DNA of 64,000 bases from Flavipsychrobacter sp. GTDB lineage: Bacteria > Bacteroidota > Bacteroidia > Chitinophagales > Chitinophagaceae. How positions within the stretch are numbered: position 1 is the stretch's first letter; every line of letters begins with the position of its first letter. The notes under the pieces were generated by a model. That model was given only the letters and a program-made list of their open reading frames with translations, had not been told where the DNA came from and did not search any database. The translations under genes and the position numbers were made by a program. Location: the NCBI GenBank assembly GCA_041392855.1, contig JAWKLD010000001.1:668001-732000 (forward strand), in the 5' to 3' direction. Of this stretch, positions 26,040-35,851 are shown one piece after another.

Positions 26040-27572
26040 TTGAAGATCGTGACACATAAACAATCACCGTCGGTATTAGATACCGTTTTGATAGATTTCT
26101 CTACACCTGACTATAGGTCTCACTGGACAACCCGTAATGCCGTAGAAGGAGTTCAGATATTTGGCGGGATCGGTTCAGGGAAAACATCCGGTTCAGGAAA
26201 GACCATAGCCCTTCAATATCTCTCCAATGGGTTTGGAGGTTTAGTCCTCACTGCCAAGCATGAAGAAAAAGCACTCTGGCAAAAATATTGTCGTATTGCA
26301 GACAGGCAACAAGACCTGATCATTGTAGAGCCTGGCGCAGGATATTACTTTAACTTCCTCGAATATGAATCCACCGTATCAGGCAAATCATTTACCGCTA
26401 ATATCGTCCAGGTACTCAAAACAGTCATTGCTACAGGCAATGGGCCACAGGATAAAAAGGGAGATGATGGCTTTTGGGAGGGGGCTTTAGATATGCTGCT
26501 ATCCAATACAGTAGATCTATGTTTGCTGGCTTACGGAAGAGTGACCGTACAAGACCTCTATGAGATCGCCCAATCCGCACCCAAGAGAACCTTCACTGGT
26601 AATAACGCTGATACAGAATCCAAGCAACAGGCGGATAATGCATTTCGTAAAGCTTACAATATCGCTATGGACAAAGTCCAGGAGCAGGTCAATAGCTGGA
26701 AAGCAGGTTTAAGTAAGGAAGAACTAGATCGTTTCAAAACCAATGCAGAGTTTACCAAAGCCGCCTCTGATCACCTGCCCGATGTAAGGCTTATGGGCTT
26801 CATCAATAACTTCTTCACAGATAGCTATCGCAATATGGCGGAAAAGACCCGCTCTATTGTTGACTTTTACATGGTGGGCTTTCTTTACGGCTTATTACGC
26901 GACCCCGTTTATTCCTTATTCTGTCGTTACCACTCCAATTTCACACCGGAAGATAGCCTGAACGGCAAGATCATTCTTATTAACCTGCCTGTAAAGGATT
27001 ACTACAAGGTAGGTAAGGATACCCAGGTCATTTTCAAATATATCTGGCAACGGGCTATGGAGCGCAGACGTATTGAAGAGAATGGCAGACCTGTATTTCT
27101 TTGGGCTGATGAAGCGCAGCATTTTCTTCATGAACATGATGCGGAATACCAGGCAACCGCCAGGAGCAGTCGTATTGCAACGGTCTATATTTCACAGAAC
27201 TTGCCTAACTATTTTGGCAATATGGGTGGTCGTGATGGCGAGTATAAGATCAAGAGCTTCCTAGGCACCTTAGGCACCAAGATATTCCATGCTAATGCCG
27301 ATATAGAAACCAATAAATATGCTTCTGATCTCATGGGTGAAGGATGGCAAAAAGATGAATCTGAAGCCATCTCTACAACTGAGGGGAAAACATCTCATAC
27401 CAATACTGTAACAGCGAGATTACAAAAGAACATTAGACCTGAGATATTCGGCATACTGAAGACAGGTGGACCGGATAATAATTGGGTGGTCACCGGATAT
27501 GTCCATGTACAGGGCAAGAAATTTTCTAACGGATTTAACTACAGAAAAATAATCATTCATCAAAAAACATAA
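26040..27572 (+). CDS. TraG/VirD4-like coupling protein
   Basis: 510 residues. Start at TTG 26040; the first ATG-like alternatives would lose the conserved N-terminus. Walker A lies at 42-55 with a characteristic doubled GSGKT (GIGSGKTSGSGKT), Walker B in FLWADEAQHF. A TraM-recognition-like C-terminal part follows (SSRIATVYISQNLPNYF). It links the relaxosome to a transfer channel. It has no obvious membrane helices; the next gene, 11 bases on, encodes a membrane protein that may supply the anchor. Confidence 0.85.
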   Translation: MKIVTHKQSPSVLDTVLIDFSTPDYRSHWTTRNAVEGVQIFGGIGSGKTSGSGKTIALQYLSNGFGGLVLTAKHEEKALWQKYCRIADRQQDLIIVEPGAGYYFNFLEYESTVSGKSFTANIVQVLKTVIATGNGPQDKKGDDGFWEGALDMLLSNTVDLCLLAYGRVTVQDLYEIAQSAPKRTFTGNNADTESKQQADNAFRKAYNIAMDKVQEQVNSWKAGLSKEELDRFKTNAEFTKAASDHLPDVRLMGFINNFFTDSYRNMAEKTRSIVDFYMVGFLYGLLRDPVYSLFCRYHSNFTPEDSLNGKIILINLPVKDYYKVGKDTQVIFKYIWQRAMERRRIEENGRPVFLWADEAQHFLHEHDAEYQATARSSRIATVYISQNLPNYFGNMGGRDGEYKIKSFLGTLGTKIFHANADIETNKYASDLMGEGWQKDESEAISTTEGKTSHTNTVTARLQKNIRPEIFGILKTGGPDNNWVVTGYVHVQGKKFSNGFNYRKIIIHQKT

Positions 27573-27582
27573 TCCACACTAA

Positions 27583-28332
27583 ATGAAAAAGAACCTTTAT
27601 TACACAATGGTGTTCAAAAACAGCGCACTTGAGAACAAGTCTGTCAATGTTCTGATCCAGCTTCTTGAGTTACCCAAAACCGTTCTTCTTCCTTTTCTAA
27701 GAAAAGATATGGGCGAACGATACTTCTCCTTCCTCCTTGCGCTGTTCATTGCAGGATTGATCTATTTTGCCATTCCCTACTTAGATAGTACAGGTCTGGC
27801 AAATGTCTCTCACTTATATACATTCGATGTGCTATTCTTACTTGTGTCTATCATACGGTATATCCAAATACGACAAGCCCCGTCTGTTTTCGATTTTGCA
27901 AAGTTCAGTTACAGTCCGGGAAAGTATTATCCATTCTTCAAGAAAATAAAGGTCAAAGGGAAGCCACTCTCCAATCGAACTATTGATATATTCGTTGAAC
28001 CGGCTTTCGCTTTCATCATTGGGTTTATTATAGCAGCACTGTTTACGAGTTCAGCAGGCATTCTGATCATGTTCTGTGCTATCTGCTATTCTGTCAGCAA
28101 CTTGCTCAAGGCACGGTTAGGTGATCACTATATCATGGACAGGATAGATGAGATCATTTGTAACGAAGAACTATCGACCAGCTTTGCAAAAGGTGAGGAA
28201 CTAACTCCACGTGAAGTGCCGATAAGCTATCCTAAGCGTCCTTCAAACAATGACCTACGCAATAACATCTCTGATATATTCAAAAATGATGATGACGAAG
28301 ATGACGACCCGGATGCTACTGTTTTAGCCTGA
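27583..28332 (+). CDS. Membrane protein of the transfer region
   Basis: 249 residues with four hydrophobic segments (about 48-66, 75-90, 143-160, 163-178) and an acidic tail (NDDDEDDDPD). It follows the coupling protein after 11 bases, so the two are probably one operon. A role as membrane anchor or partner of the coupling protein is inferred from position only. Confidence 0.7.
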   Translation: MKKNLYYTMVFKNSALENKSVNVLIQLLELPKTVLLPFLRKDMGERYFSFLLALFIAGLIYFAIPYLDSTGLANVSHLYTFDVLFLLVSIIRYIQIRQAPSVFDFAKFSYSPGKYYPFFKKIKVKGKPLSNRTIDIFVEPAFAFIIGFIIAALFTSSAGILIMFCAICYSVSNLLKARLGDHYIMDRIDEIICNEELSTSFAKGEELTPREVPISYPKRPSNNDLRNNISDIFKNDDDEDDDPDATVLA

Positions 28333-28340
28333 TTCACCCC

Positions 28341-28361
28341 CCCCCTAAGCTGTGCTTAGGG
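28341..28361. repeat. Short perfect hairpin upstream of relaxase, next to a C-run
   Basis: CCCCTAAGC (28341-28349) pairs with GCTTAGGGG (28353-28361) over a three-base loop, directly after a run of Cs. It lies between the membrane-protein stop and the relaxase gene, within a 169-base gap that would be a natural place for an origin of transfer. It could equally be a terminator. Confidence 0.5.
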
Positions 28362-28501
28362 GAAAAGTCTGATAGTAATTGTTTAACTGAGTTATACGAA
28401 ATCAAAAAATCTGACCTAGCACAGCCTGGCGTGATTTAATACGCAGCAACGAATCGAAAACAGACAATCTTGACAACGTACAAAACTCCTAAAAGAGGCA
28501 G

Positions 28502-31261
28502 ATGATCAGGATGATACAAAGCATGTCTGCAGGACATGCGAAAGCATATTATACGGAAGCTTTGAGCAAAGCCGACTACTATATTGATGGCCAGGAACTG
28601 AACGGAAGCTTTCAGGGCCGCCTGTCAAAACGGCTGGGTGTTACCGGGGCGGTGACCCGCGAGGCGTTCTTTGCCTTGTGCGAAAACCGCCATCCCCTCA
28701 CCGGGCAACCCCTCACCCCCCGTACCAAAAAGGAACGGAAGATCGGCTATGACATCAATTTTCATGTGCCTAAATCGGTCTCTATTCTGAATGCACTGGC
28801 AAAGGATGATCATATCATTAACGCGTTCCGCCATAGCGTAGCGGCAACCATGAGGGAAATGGAAGCACAGGCAAAGGTGCGGGTACGCAAGGGCGGCGTA
28901 TCATCGGACAGGGATTCCGGGGAACTGATATGGGCGGATTTTATACACCAGACGGCAAGGCCTGTTGAAGGCTTTGCCCCAGACCCACACCTGCACGCCC
29001 ATTGCTTTGTTTTTAACCTTGCCTGGGACGGAACAGAACAAAGGCTTAAAGCTGGAAAGTTCAGAGAGATCAACAAAGAGATACCTTATTATAAAGCACG
29101 GTTTCATAAACGATTAGCGGATAAACTGGTAGATCTGGGCTACAAGGTACGTCCTACGGCTAAGGCCTTTGAAGTGGAAGGTATTCCTCAGGAAGTGATC
29201 GCCCTGTTCTCCAAGCGCACCGATGCCATCGGGCGCGTGGCAAAAGAAAAAGGCATTACGGATGCCAAAGAACTAAGTGAACTTGGTGTGCGTACCCGTG
29301 CAAAAAAACAGCATGGTTTGAGCATGGAAGAACTCAAAGCGGAATGGAAAGAACAGATCATCCAACTGGAACAGGGTAAAGAGGCCGTTCAAAACCCACC
29401 TGTCAGGTTTACCCCTGAACAAACAAAAGAACAATCTACCAAAAACACAGTTTTAAAGGAATGTATTGATCATACGATGCTGCATCATTTTGAAAGGGCA
29501 TCGGTGGTGTCTTTCAATACACTGGCAGCGACTGCTTTAAAACATAGTATCGGTAAAGCGGTTTCAGTTGATGACGTGACCGATGGATTGAATACCCTGC
29601 CCGAACTGATCCGGGTTGAGGATGGTGGACGGCTCATGTGTACGACCAAAGAAGTGTTGCGCGAAGAGCAAAGGATGGTACAGCTTGCCCGTGGTGGCAA
29701 AAACAACTTCAGCCCACTTTATGCGGAAGTGCCGGAGATCAAGGCGACAGGACAGCAAGGACAGGCTATCCGCCATGTACTGACCACTTCAGATATGGTC
29801 TCTATTGTTCGCGGTGCTGCTGGGGCTGGCAAAACCACCCTGATGACCGAGGCAGTTAAGCTCATGGAGCAAGCAGGCAAACAGGTGACGGTTGTAGCCC
29901 CTACAGCCAGGGCTTCAAGGGGTGTGTTAAGGGATGAAGGCTTTGCCAAAGCAGATACTGTTGCCGGACTACTTCATAATCCTGAACTGCAACAACAGTT
30001 GCGTGGTCAGGTGCTATGGGTGGATGAAGCGGGAATGCTCGGCACTAAAGATATGGCCGCCTTGCTGGAGGTTGCCACGAAACAAAAGGCGCGACTGATC
30101 CTGGGCGGAGATACCCGCCAGCATGCCAGTGTCGTGCGTGGGGATGCTTTGAGGATATTAAATACGGTCGGCGGTATATCCGTAGCCGAAGTGGACAAAA
30201 TCTACCGTCAAAAAGATGTGGTTTATCGGAGTGCGGTTGCTGACTTATCCAGGGGGGATATTCCGGCGGGCTTTAGAAAATTAGATAGTATTGATGCCAT
30301 CAAAGAGATCAGCTCTGGTAATAATGCCGGATTACTGGACGATTATATGACGGCAGTAAAGGCTGGTAAGGATGTATTGGTCATTGCCCCGACACATGAA
30401 CAGGGAGAGCAATTAACTATTGCGATTAGAGAATCTCTTAAGCGTGCAGGTCGTATTGGCAAACGTGAATTGGATATCGAACGGCTCAAAAGCAAAGGGT
30501 TCACACAGGCAGAACGGTCTGACCCACGCAATCTGGAAACAGGATTAGTGGTACAGTTCAATCAAAACCAGAAAGGCATTAAACGAGGCAGTCGCTGGGA
30601 TATAGTGGACATCAAAGAACATGATGTTCTGCTAAAAGACAAGTCAGGCAAAACAGTGACCCTAGACTTGTCAAAGCCCGAACATTTTGATGTGTATGAA
30701 CGTAAGCAGATTGTTGTTGCCAAAGGCGACAAAATGCAGATCACAAGAAATAGTTTTGATAAGGAGCGCAAACGCATGGATAATGGGGTTGTGTTGAATG
30801 TCGTTTCTGCGAGTAAAAAGAATGGGCTTACGCTTCAAAACCCGCAAAGCAAAATGTTGTACCGTGTCGCGAAAGACTTTGGGAATATCACTCATGCCCA
30901 TTGCATCACTTCCCATGCCTCCCAAGGTAAAACGGTGGATGAGGTCTTTGTGGCGCAACCTGTCGCCACGTTTGCAGCTACCAACGCAAAACAGTTCTAT
31001 GTCTCCGTCTCAAGGGCTAGGGAAAAGGTGCATATCTATACAGATGACCGCGAAGAGTTATTAATCCGTGCCAGTCAAATGGGTGACCGTTCGGGGGCAA
31101 TGGAATTGGTCAGGTCTGCCACGGATAAACATCTAGAGTATGTTCGCTTACAAGAAATAGAGAAAGGTAATGACCATACACAAAGTATAGAATTGGACAA
31201 AACAAAGAAACAGACTATCAACATCACAAAATCATACGAGGACTATGAGCCGGGACTTTGA
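28502..31261 (+). CDS. MobF-type relaxase/helicase (TraI/TrwC-like)
   Basis: 919 residues. The TrwC relaxase domain (1-~290) has the catalytic Tyr pair near residues 16-17 and 26-27 and the metal triad HLHAH at 163-167 (PDPHLHAHCFVFN). A RecD-like helicase follows with Walker A GAAGAGKTT at 438-446, Walker B LWVDEAGML, GDTRQH and a C-terminal SHASQGKTVDEV motif. It nicks oriT, stays bound to the DNA and unwinds it for transfer. The gene is visibly more GC-rich than its neighbours. The next gene overlaps its end by 17 bases. The second ATG at 28511 is a possible start. Confidence 0.95.
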   Translation: MIRMIQSMSAGHAKAYYTEALSKADYYIDGQELNGSFQGRLSKRLGVTGAVTREAFFALCENRHPLTGQPLTPRTKKERKIGYDINFHVPKSVSILNALAKDDHIINAFRHSVAATMREMEAQAKVRVRKGGVSSDRDSGELIWADFIHQTARPVEGFAPDPHLHAHCFVFNLAWDGTEQRLKAGKFREINKEIPYYKARFHKRLADKLVDLGYKVRPTAKAFEVEGIPQEVIALFSKRTDAIGRVAKEKGITDAKELSELGVRTRAKKQHGLSMEELKAEWKEQIIQLEQGKEAVQNPPVRFTPEQTKEQSTKNTVLKECIDHTMLHHFERASVVSFNTLAATALKHSIGKAVSVDDVTDGLNTLPELIRVEDGGRLMCTTKEVLREEQRMVQLARGGKNNFSPLYAEVPEIKATGQQGQAIRHVLTTSDMVSIVRGAAGAGKTTLMTEAVKLMEQAGKQVTVVAPTARASRGVLRDEGFAKADTVAGLLHNPELQQQLRGQVLWVDEAGMLGTKDMAALLEVATKQKARLILGGDTRQHASVVRGDALRILNTVGGISVAEVDKIYRQKDVVYRSAVADLSRGDIPAGFRKLDSIDAIKEISSGNNAGLLDDYMTAVKAGKDVLVIAPTHEQGEQLTIAIRESLKRAGRIGKRELDIERLKSKGFTQAERSDPRNLETGLVVQFNQNQKGIKRGSRWDIVDIKEHDVLLKDKSGKTVTLDLSKPEHFDVYERKQIVVAKGDKMQITRNSFDKERKRMDNGVVLNVVSASKKNGLTLQNPQSKMLYRVAKDFGNITHAHCITSHASQGKTVDEVFVAQPVATFAATNAKQFYVSVSRAREKVHIYTDDREELLIRASQMGDRSGAMELVRSATDKHLEYVRLQEIEKGNDHTQSIELDKTKKQTINITKSYEDYEPGL

Positions 31262-31625
31262 ATTGAAATTTGACGAATACAAGGATAACAACCCTACTGA
31301 AAAGGACGGCGCGAGTGACCCTGACCGATACCCGTCAGGTGGCAATGTGCGCAACCTGGCTTTTGTTCTGGCGGATGGCAAGATGCAATTCTTTAATTAC
31401 AGCTATTTGATTACTTGTATTATGGATAATGGTGCGGGTTCTATCCTGATAGAATTTAGTACGCATCATGTAGCGTTGAAAGGACAAAGGTTGGGGTCGC
31501 TTTATAATGATCTGATGATGCAATCCTGTAAGATCATTCGATGTGCTGACAAAAGGTATAGCGAGCTGGAAGAAAATAACAAACCTGTTATTCAGGAAAT
31601 AGATGTGACAAATAAAACGGATTGA
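31245..31625 (+). CDS. Uncharacterised protein overlapping the relaxase gene
   Basis: 126 residues, start inside the end of the relaxase gene (17-base overlap). Two parts: a hydrophilic N-terminus and a compact beta-rich core (GGNVRNLAFVLADGKMQFFNYSYLITCIM ... ILIEFSTHHVALKGQRLGSLYNDLMMQ). No family recognised by name; the overlap indicates a linked role in mobilisation. Confidence 0.65.
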   Translation: MSRDFELKFDEYKDNNPTEKDGASDPDRYPSGGNVRNLAFVLADGKMQFFNYSYLITCIMDNGAGSILIEFSTHHVALKGQRLGSLYNDLMMQSCKIIRCADKRYSELEENNKPVIQEIDVTNKTD

Positions 31626-31736
31626 TTTTTATATCAGAAAATTATTGCTATTCTAAAAATCCTGTACTGATTCAAAAGTGACCTGAAATGAGTATATTTT
31701 TGATGAATATGGACTTTCTCTCCAAAACAAAGTTTT

Positions 31737-32402
31737 ATGCCAGTACCAACACATGATATTACATGCAACACCAAAGCATTTCAAACAGGATGCCCCTCCT
31801 GTAATGCAGAGGTATGGTTTTTTGCCTGCTCTTGTGGTTCAAAAGTCTTTTTTGACAGGTTAGGACATCCCTGGGAACCACATGAATGTTTGGAGTACAG
31901 ACTTGAAAGAGAGATCACACTTATCAAAAATATAGATCGGCTGACTGAGAATGAGATTTATGACATTATCCTCAAGCATGAAAAGCGAAGCGGTATTGAT
32001 ATTGATGATAAGGTTTGGGGGATCATAGAACATACTTTAGGGAAGCGGAAAGCGAAGATGACTATTGAAGCTGTCCAGCCTATGGATAGCATGACCGAAG
32101 TATCAGGCAGGGTTATGGAGGTAAATAGTAAAATGAACATCTTTAAACGACTTGGATATGACGCAAACAATGAAATATCAAGAAAACTACTTGGAGAAAT
32201 AGGGAGCCATCAATGGGGGTATGCCCGGATCAGAAGTAATCCCGACAGAAAAAATCATTGCCTTGAGTTTGAAGTGATATTCAAAGAAAACTATTTACAA
32301 AGCAACCCAATGCGTAAGGATGATGTAATCGTAGGGATTGCCCGTCCCTTATCGCACAGAAAAGGGGCCGAATGGGAACTCATCAAACATGATCGATACT
32401 AA
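31737..32402 (+). CDS. Uncharacterised protein with N-terminal zinc-ribbon-like Cys
   Basis: 221 residues. CPSCNAEVWFFACSCGS near the N-terminus forms a Cys4-like knuckle, followed by HECL. The C-terminal half is beta-rich (GYARIRSNPDRKNHCLEFEVIFKENYL). Function unknown. It is the last rightward gene of the transfer region before the convergent cargo cluster. Confidence 0.65.
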   Translation: MPVPTHDITCNTKAFQTGCPSCNAEVWFFACSCGSKVFFDRLGHPWEPHECLEYRLEREITLIKNIDRLTENEIYDIILKHEKRSGIDIDDKVWGIIEHTLGKRKAKMTIEAVQPMDSMTEVSGRVMEVNSKMNIFKRLGYDANNEISRKLLGEIGSHQWGYARIRSNPDRKNHCLEFEVIFKENYLQSNPMRKDDVIVGIARPLSHRKGAEWELIKHDRY

Positions 32403-32515
32403 AATAATGGATTTAAAGTAGTGTATAGAAGAGATTTAATACACAAACTATTATTTACAATCAAAACAGTTATCTCTGAAAAACAATAAAGGAACAATAG
32501 AACAACTCTTTATTA

Positions 32516-33694
32516 TTAATTGACCCTGATAAAATGATTATTAAAATTTACTGGAGTTAGTTGACTTACACCATTTTCCGCAGCTGAATATGCTGCCTTT
32601 CTATAGGTGTCAATATTGTAAATGGAAGAGTCTAGCATGTAAGATTGAAATTTTTTAAGTCCATTTCTGCAGGTCGCGAGTACAGTAGCTATAGGAATAG
32701 AACTAAATCCATCAGTATTTAATCTGACTACATCTCGGTTTATAGTGCAATTTTTTCTCAACCATTCTTCTACTATTAGATGTTTGTTATATAGATTCCC
32801 ATAGTGAAAATATTGAGGCATCAATAAAAAACACAATACGTATAGTTCTACGCATGGCGCAAGTGTACATTCGTTAAGTGCGCTACACTCAAGGAAGTCC
32901 CATTTTGATGTCTTAAGTAAAGAGTATTTAAAGTAGGGCATATCATTTAGGCAATATACTTCCTCAATCTCGCCTTCTCCTTTTTTGTAAACTTTAAGTA
33001 ATGCTTTCTTAGTAGGTATTTGCCACCACTTGATTCCTTGTTCAGTTAAAGTGTTAAGAATTGTTGGAAGAGTTGCAAGCAAATCTGATAGTAGTATTGT
33101 ATAATCATGTGATTGTATGATGTCTTTGACTTGTGGAATAACCTCTTGCCACAAAGTTGATTTAAACTCAATTATTTCTAGAGCACTATTATCTAAATTT
33201 TTAGTTATTATATTATTCCAAATAGTAAGCAGTTTAATACTTTGTGATATTTCACTTGGGTATTGGATATCATATTTAGAAGAAACTTTTTTGCAAATAG
33301 ATCTTATGTCGATTTTATTCCCTTTCTGACAAAAATAAGGAACGTCATCGTTTCCGATCATTCTAATTGTATGGTTAACAAATCCAATCTTTGTACCAAT
33401 ACCTCCTTTTTCTCTCAATAACTCGCTTTTAGGTAATGGGGTGTCGTATATGACATTTAACAAGTGTGGTTTACCCTCTGATTTAAGATAATCATTAATT
33501 CTAGAACACCTAATCAATCCAGTTATTTCACGCGAAGGAACAATAGGGTTACTATGAATAAAGTCAGAGATGCCAGATATTTCTGTACCAAGTTTTGTAC
33601 AAATAATATTTCTAATCTCGCATGCAAATTTATCTGGATTGATTTTTTCTACTTGCCTGCGTGTATTGGTAATAAGATGTTCTACAGTCGGCAT
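32516..33694 (-). CDS. Uncharacterised protein of the flavin-related cargo cluster
   Basis: 392 residues, soluble, no signal peptide. I do not recognise a family. The N-terminal ~60 residues are helical; the middle has NVIYDTPLPKSELLREKGGIGTKIGF, and a Cys-rich patch lies near residue 280 (ECSALNECTLAPC). It is the last gene of a four-gene minus-strand group (riboflavin synthase, lumazine synthase, kinase-like, this gene), 15 bases after the kinase-like gene. It is likely an enzyme or carrier acting on the product of that group. Confidence 0.6.
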   Translation of the reverse strand: MPTVEHLITNTRRQVEKINPDKFACEIRNIICTKLGTEISGISDFIHSNPIVPSREITGLIRCSRINDYLKSEGKPHLLNVIYDTPLPKSELLREKGGIGTKIGFVNHTIRMIGNDDVPYFCQKGNKIDIRSICKKVSSKYDIQYPSEISQSIKLLTIWNNIITKNLDNSALEIIEFKSTLWQEVIPQVKDIIQSHDYTILLSDLLATLPTILNTLTEQGIKWWQIPTKKALLKVYKKGEGEIEEVYCLNDMPYFKYSLLKTSKWDFLECSALNECTLAPCVELYVLCFLLMPQYFHYGNLYNKHLIVEEWLRKNCTINRDVVRLNTDGFSSIPIATVLATCRNGLKKFQSYMLDSSIYNIDTYRKAAYSAAENGVSQLTPVNFNNHFIRVN

Positions 33695-33709
33695 ACTTCT
33701 TCTTTTAGG

Positions 33710-34708
33710 TTAACAAGATATATTATCTGTAAGTATACTAATAGGTATATCCCATAAGGCACTATTTCTATTGCAATTAGCTTCTTCTAAGAATAAAATA
33801 CGCCGAAGTGCTCTTTTAATAGAATAGAAAGATATCTGGTCAATTAGGTAGCCTGGCTCTATGTTTAAAGAATGGAGAAATGTAGATGCACGATATACAA
33901 TATAATCCTTATAATTATTTCCAACATGGGCCAGCACACCGCCGAAATCCGCTAATAAACTTGTTTTGTAGGAACATGCGAAATCAATAAGCCCTACTTT
34001 CTGGTTATAAACAATAATGTTGCCTATGTGGATGTCATTATGAGCCAAGTAAGACAACTTAGAATTTATTTGTTTTAAATGATGAAACCTATTAATTAAA
34101 TCAAAAACCTTCTTTTTAGAAAGTACGCTTTGTTTTGACACTAATAACTCAATTTCGTCAAAGTGATTGTCAATAGTTACATAGGGTATTTTAGAATGAT
34201 CGCTTTCTACCCAAGAGTATATTCCTTGGCAGTGTATTAGTCTGCCTTCATTCTTTTTGATAGAAGACATTTCTATAGTAGTTGAAATAAGTCCTTCTAC
34301 TATTTTGCACATTATTTCAAGACTTTTAAACGTTGAGTAAGAAGAGTTACTCAACAAATTCCCATCAATTCGAGTCATATTAATAATGTAATAATCGTCT
34401 TCCTGTAAGTTTTTAAACTCATTTATGGCACTCTCTATATTGCTTTCTAACGGAACTATTAAAGGAATATAAAAGTGTTTTTGGTATAAATATTTAGAGA
34501 GACTGGAAAGTATTTTATGTTCATGCTCAAAAAGTTGAACATCTTTTTTGCTATATATTTTTAAGATTGATGAATGATTTTGATTGACTACTTCAATCAA
34601 AATAGATTTCTCTCCAAAATGCAAATCTGGCTCTATTATTTTATATACAATACCATTTTGTAGGAGGCACGATTCTAATGCAGCTAACCAATTGCGTCTC
34701 TTCTCCAT
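33710..34708 (-). CDS. Aminoglycoside/choline-kinase-fold phosphotransferase
   Basis: 332 residues. The kinase-fold catalytic loop is HNDIHIGN at ~224 and the metal-binding Asp is in LIDFACSY at ~241, as in APH/choline-kinase enzymes. The start overlaps the end of the lumazine synthase gene by 25 bases. It should phosphorylate a small hydroxyl-bearing molecule. Given the neighbours, a flavin, lumazine or a derived metabolite is a reasonable substrate, but that is inference; self-resistance to a toxic product is another option. Confidence 0.75.
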   Translation of the reverse strand: MEKRRNWLAALESCLLQNGIVYKIIEPDLHFGEKSILIEVVNQNHSSILKIYSKKDVQLFEHEHKILSSLSKYLYQKHFYIPLIVPLESNIESAINEFKNLQEDDYYIINMTRIDGNLLSNSSYSTFKSLEIMCKIVEGLISTTIEMSSIKKNEGRLIHCQGIYSWVESDHSKIPYVTIDNHFDEIELLVSKQSVLSKKKVFDLINRFHHLKQINSKLSYLAHNDIHIGNIIVYNQKVGLIDFACSYKTSLLADFGGVLAHVGNNYKDYIVYRASTFLHSLNIEPGYLIDQISFYSIKRALRRILFLEEANCNRNSALWDIPISILTDNISC

Positions 34709-35151
34709 TGAATAAATTCTGCTGCTGCAATTGCCGCTTCAATCCCCTTATTGAAATTATTATCAGATGCCCTCTCAACAGCTTGCTCAACGGAAGATAC
34801 AGGCAATATTGCATTTATTAATGGAGTCTCAGATGCTAGTGATACGTTTTGCATTCCAATGACACAAGACTGTAAAATCATGTCATAATGATCTGTATCA
34901 CCTTTCATTAAAACACCAATACAAATGATTGCATCATATTGTTTTACATTTAAGAGACTTTGTGCTGCCAATGCAAACTCAAGACAACCTGGGACAATAT
35001 AGGTGTTAATATTTGCATCTGCCATTTTTAAAACATCTATACACTTTTTAGTCATACAGTCTGTTTGTTCTTTATACCATTTAGACTGTAAAATGCAGAC
35101 ATTGGCATTTTTTATATTTGGCACATTATTTATACTATGTTCTTGTTTCAT
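34684..35151 (-). CDS. ribH: 6,7-dimethyl-8-ribityllumazine synthase
   Basis: 155 residues, normal length. Family landmarks: GCLEFALAAQSLL, the catalytic loop GVLMKGDTDHYDMI (consensus G-x-x-x-x-G-x-T-x-H) and a C-terminal RASDNNFNKGIEAAIAAAEFI. It condenses 5-amino-6-ribitylaminouracil with dihydroxybutanone phosphate. It pairs with riboflavin synthase 97 bases upstream. Such a gene on a mobile element, away from ribD and ribBA, is probably a second copy devoted to a special product. Confidence 0.9.
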   Translation of the reverse strand: MKQEHSINNVPNIKNANVCILQSKWYKEQTDCMTKKCIDVLKMADANINTYIVPGCLEFALAAQSLLNVKQYDAIICIGVLMKGDTDHYDMILQSCVIGMQNVSLASETPLINAILPVSSVEQAVERASDNNFNKGIEAAIAAAEFIQWRRDAIG

Positions 35152-35248
35152 AATAAACCACTATCGTTGTTATATTGATATTATTTTATCCTGTTTACAG
35201 ACAAAAGCAATATCCTAAATTGTTAGGAATATCTGCAGATATGTTTTT

Positions 35249-35851
35249 TTAATCATCTGATTCTAGTGACAATTTGCGTAATATATATTTTCCTATCATG
35301 TCAAATTCAATATTCACTTCTATACCTTCTGATACTTCTGAAATGTTTGTATTATTCCATGTAAATGGAATAATAGCTACATCAAAAGCATTATTTTTCA
35401 CATTGAATGCAGTTAAACTTATTCCATTAACACAAATCGAACCTTTTTCAATAATAAGAGGTGCAAAAGTATTATCAAATTCAAATGTAAAAAGCCAACT
35501 ACCATTTTGATCTAAAACCTTCTTACACCTAGCTGTTGTATCTACATGCCCCTGTACAAAATGTCCATCAATACGACTACTAGGCAGAACTCCTCTTTCT
35601 AAATTCACTTTTGAATTTATTCGCCAATCTTTCAATTCAGTTTTGTCTAATGTTTCTTTAATGGCAGTAACTTGATATGTGGATGCTTCGATATTTATGT
35701 TTTCAATCGTTAAGCAAACTCCATTGTGAGATACACTCTGATCAACTTTCAAATCTTTAGTAAATGAAGCATAAATGGTATATGTTACATTTGTACCATT
35801 GGCTGTTATACTTAATACTGAACCTTGAGTTTCAATAATTCCTGTGAACAT
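35249..35851 (-). CDS. ribE: Riboflavin synthase alpha subunit
   Basis: 200 residues, two tandem lumazine-binding barrels. MFTGIIE at the start, NGVCLTI, SSRIDGHFVQGHVD, then the second repeat GSICVNGISLTAF and IPFTWNNTNI. It converts two lumazine molecules to riboflavin and the ribityl-pyrimidine. No FMN riboswitch is seen upstream. It is the first gene of the cargo operon with ribH, a kinase-like gene and an unknown gene. Confidence 0.93.
   Translation of the reverse strand: MFTGIIETQGSVLSITANGTNVTYTIYASFTKDLKVDQSVSHNGVCLTIENINIEASTYQVTAIKETLDKTELKDWRINSKVNLERGVLPSSRIDGHFVQGHVDTTARCKKVLDQNGSWLFTFEFDNTFAPLIIEKGSICVNGISLTAFNVKNNAFDVAIIPFTWNNTNISEVSEGIEVNIEFDMIGKYILRKLSLESDD

Noticed and set aside
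28341..28361. Definite origin of transfer
   Set aside because: Position before the relaxase is suitable, but no nick-site motif could be recognised and the hairpin may be a terminator.
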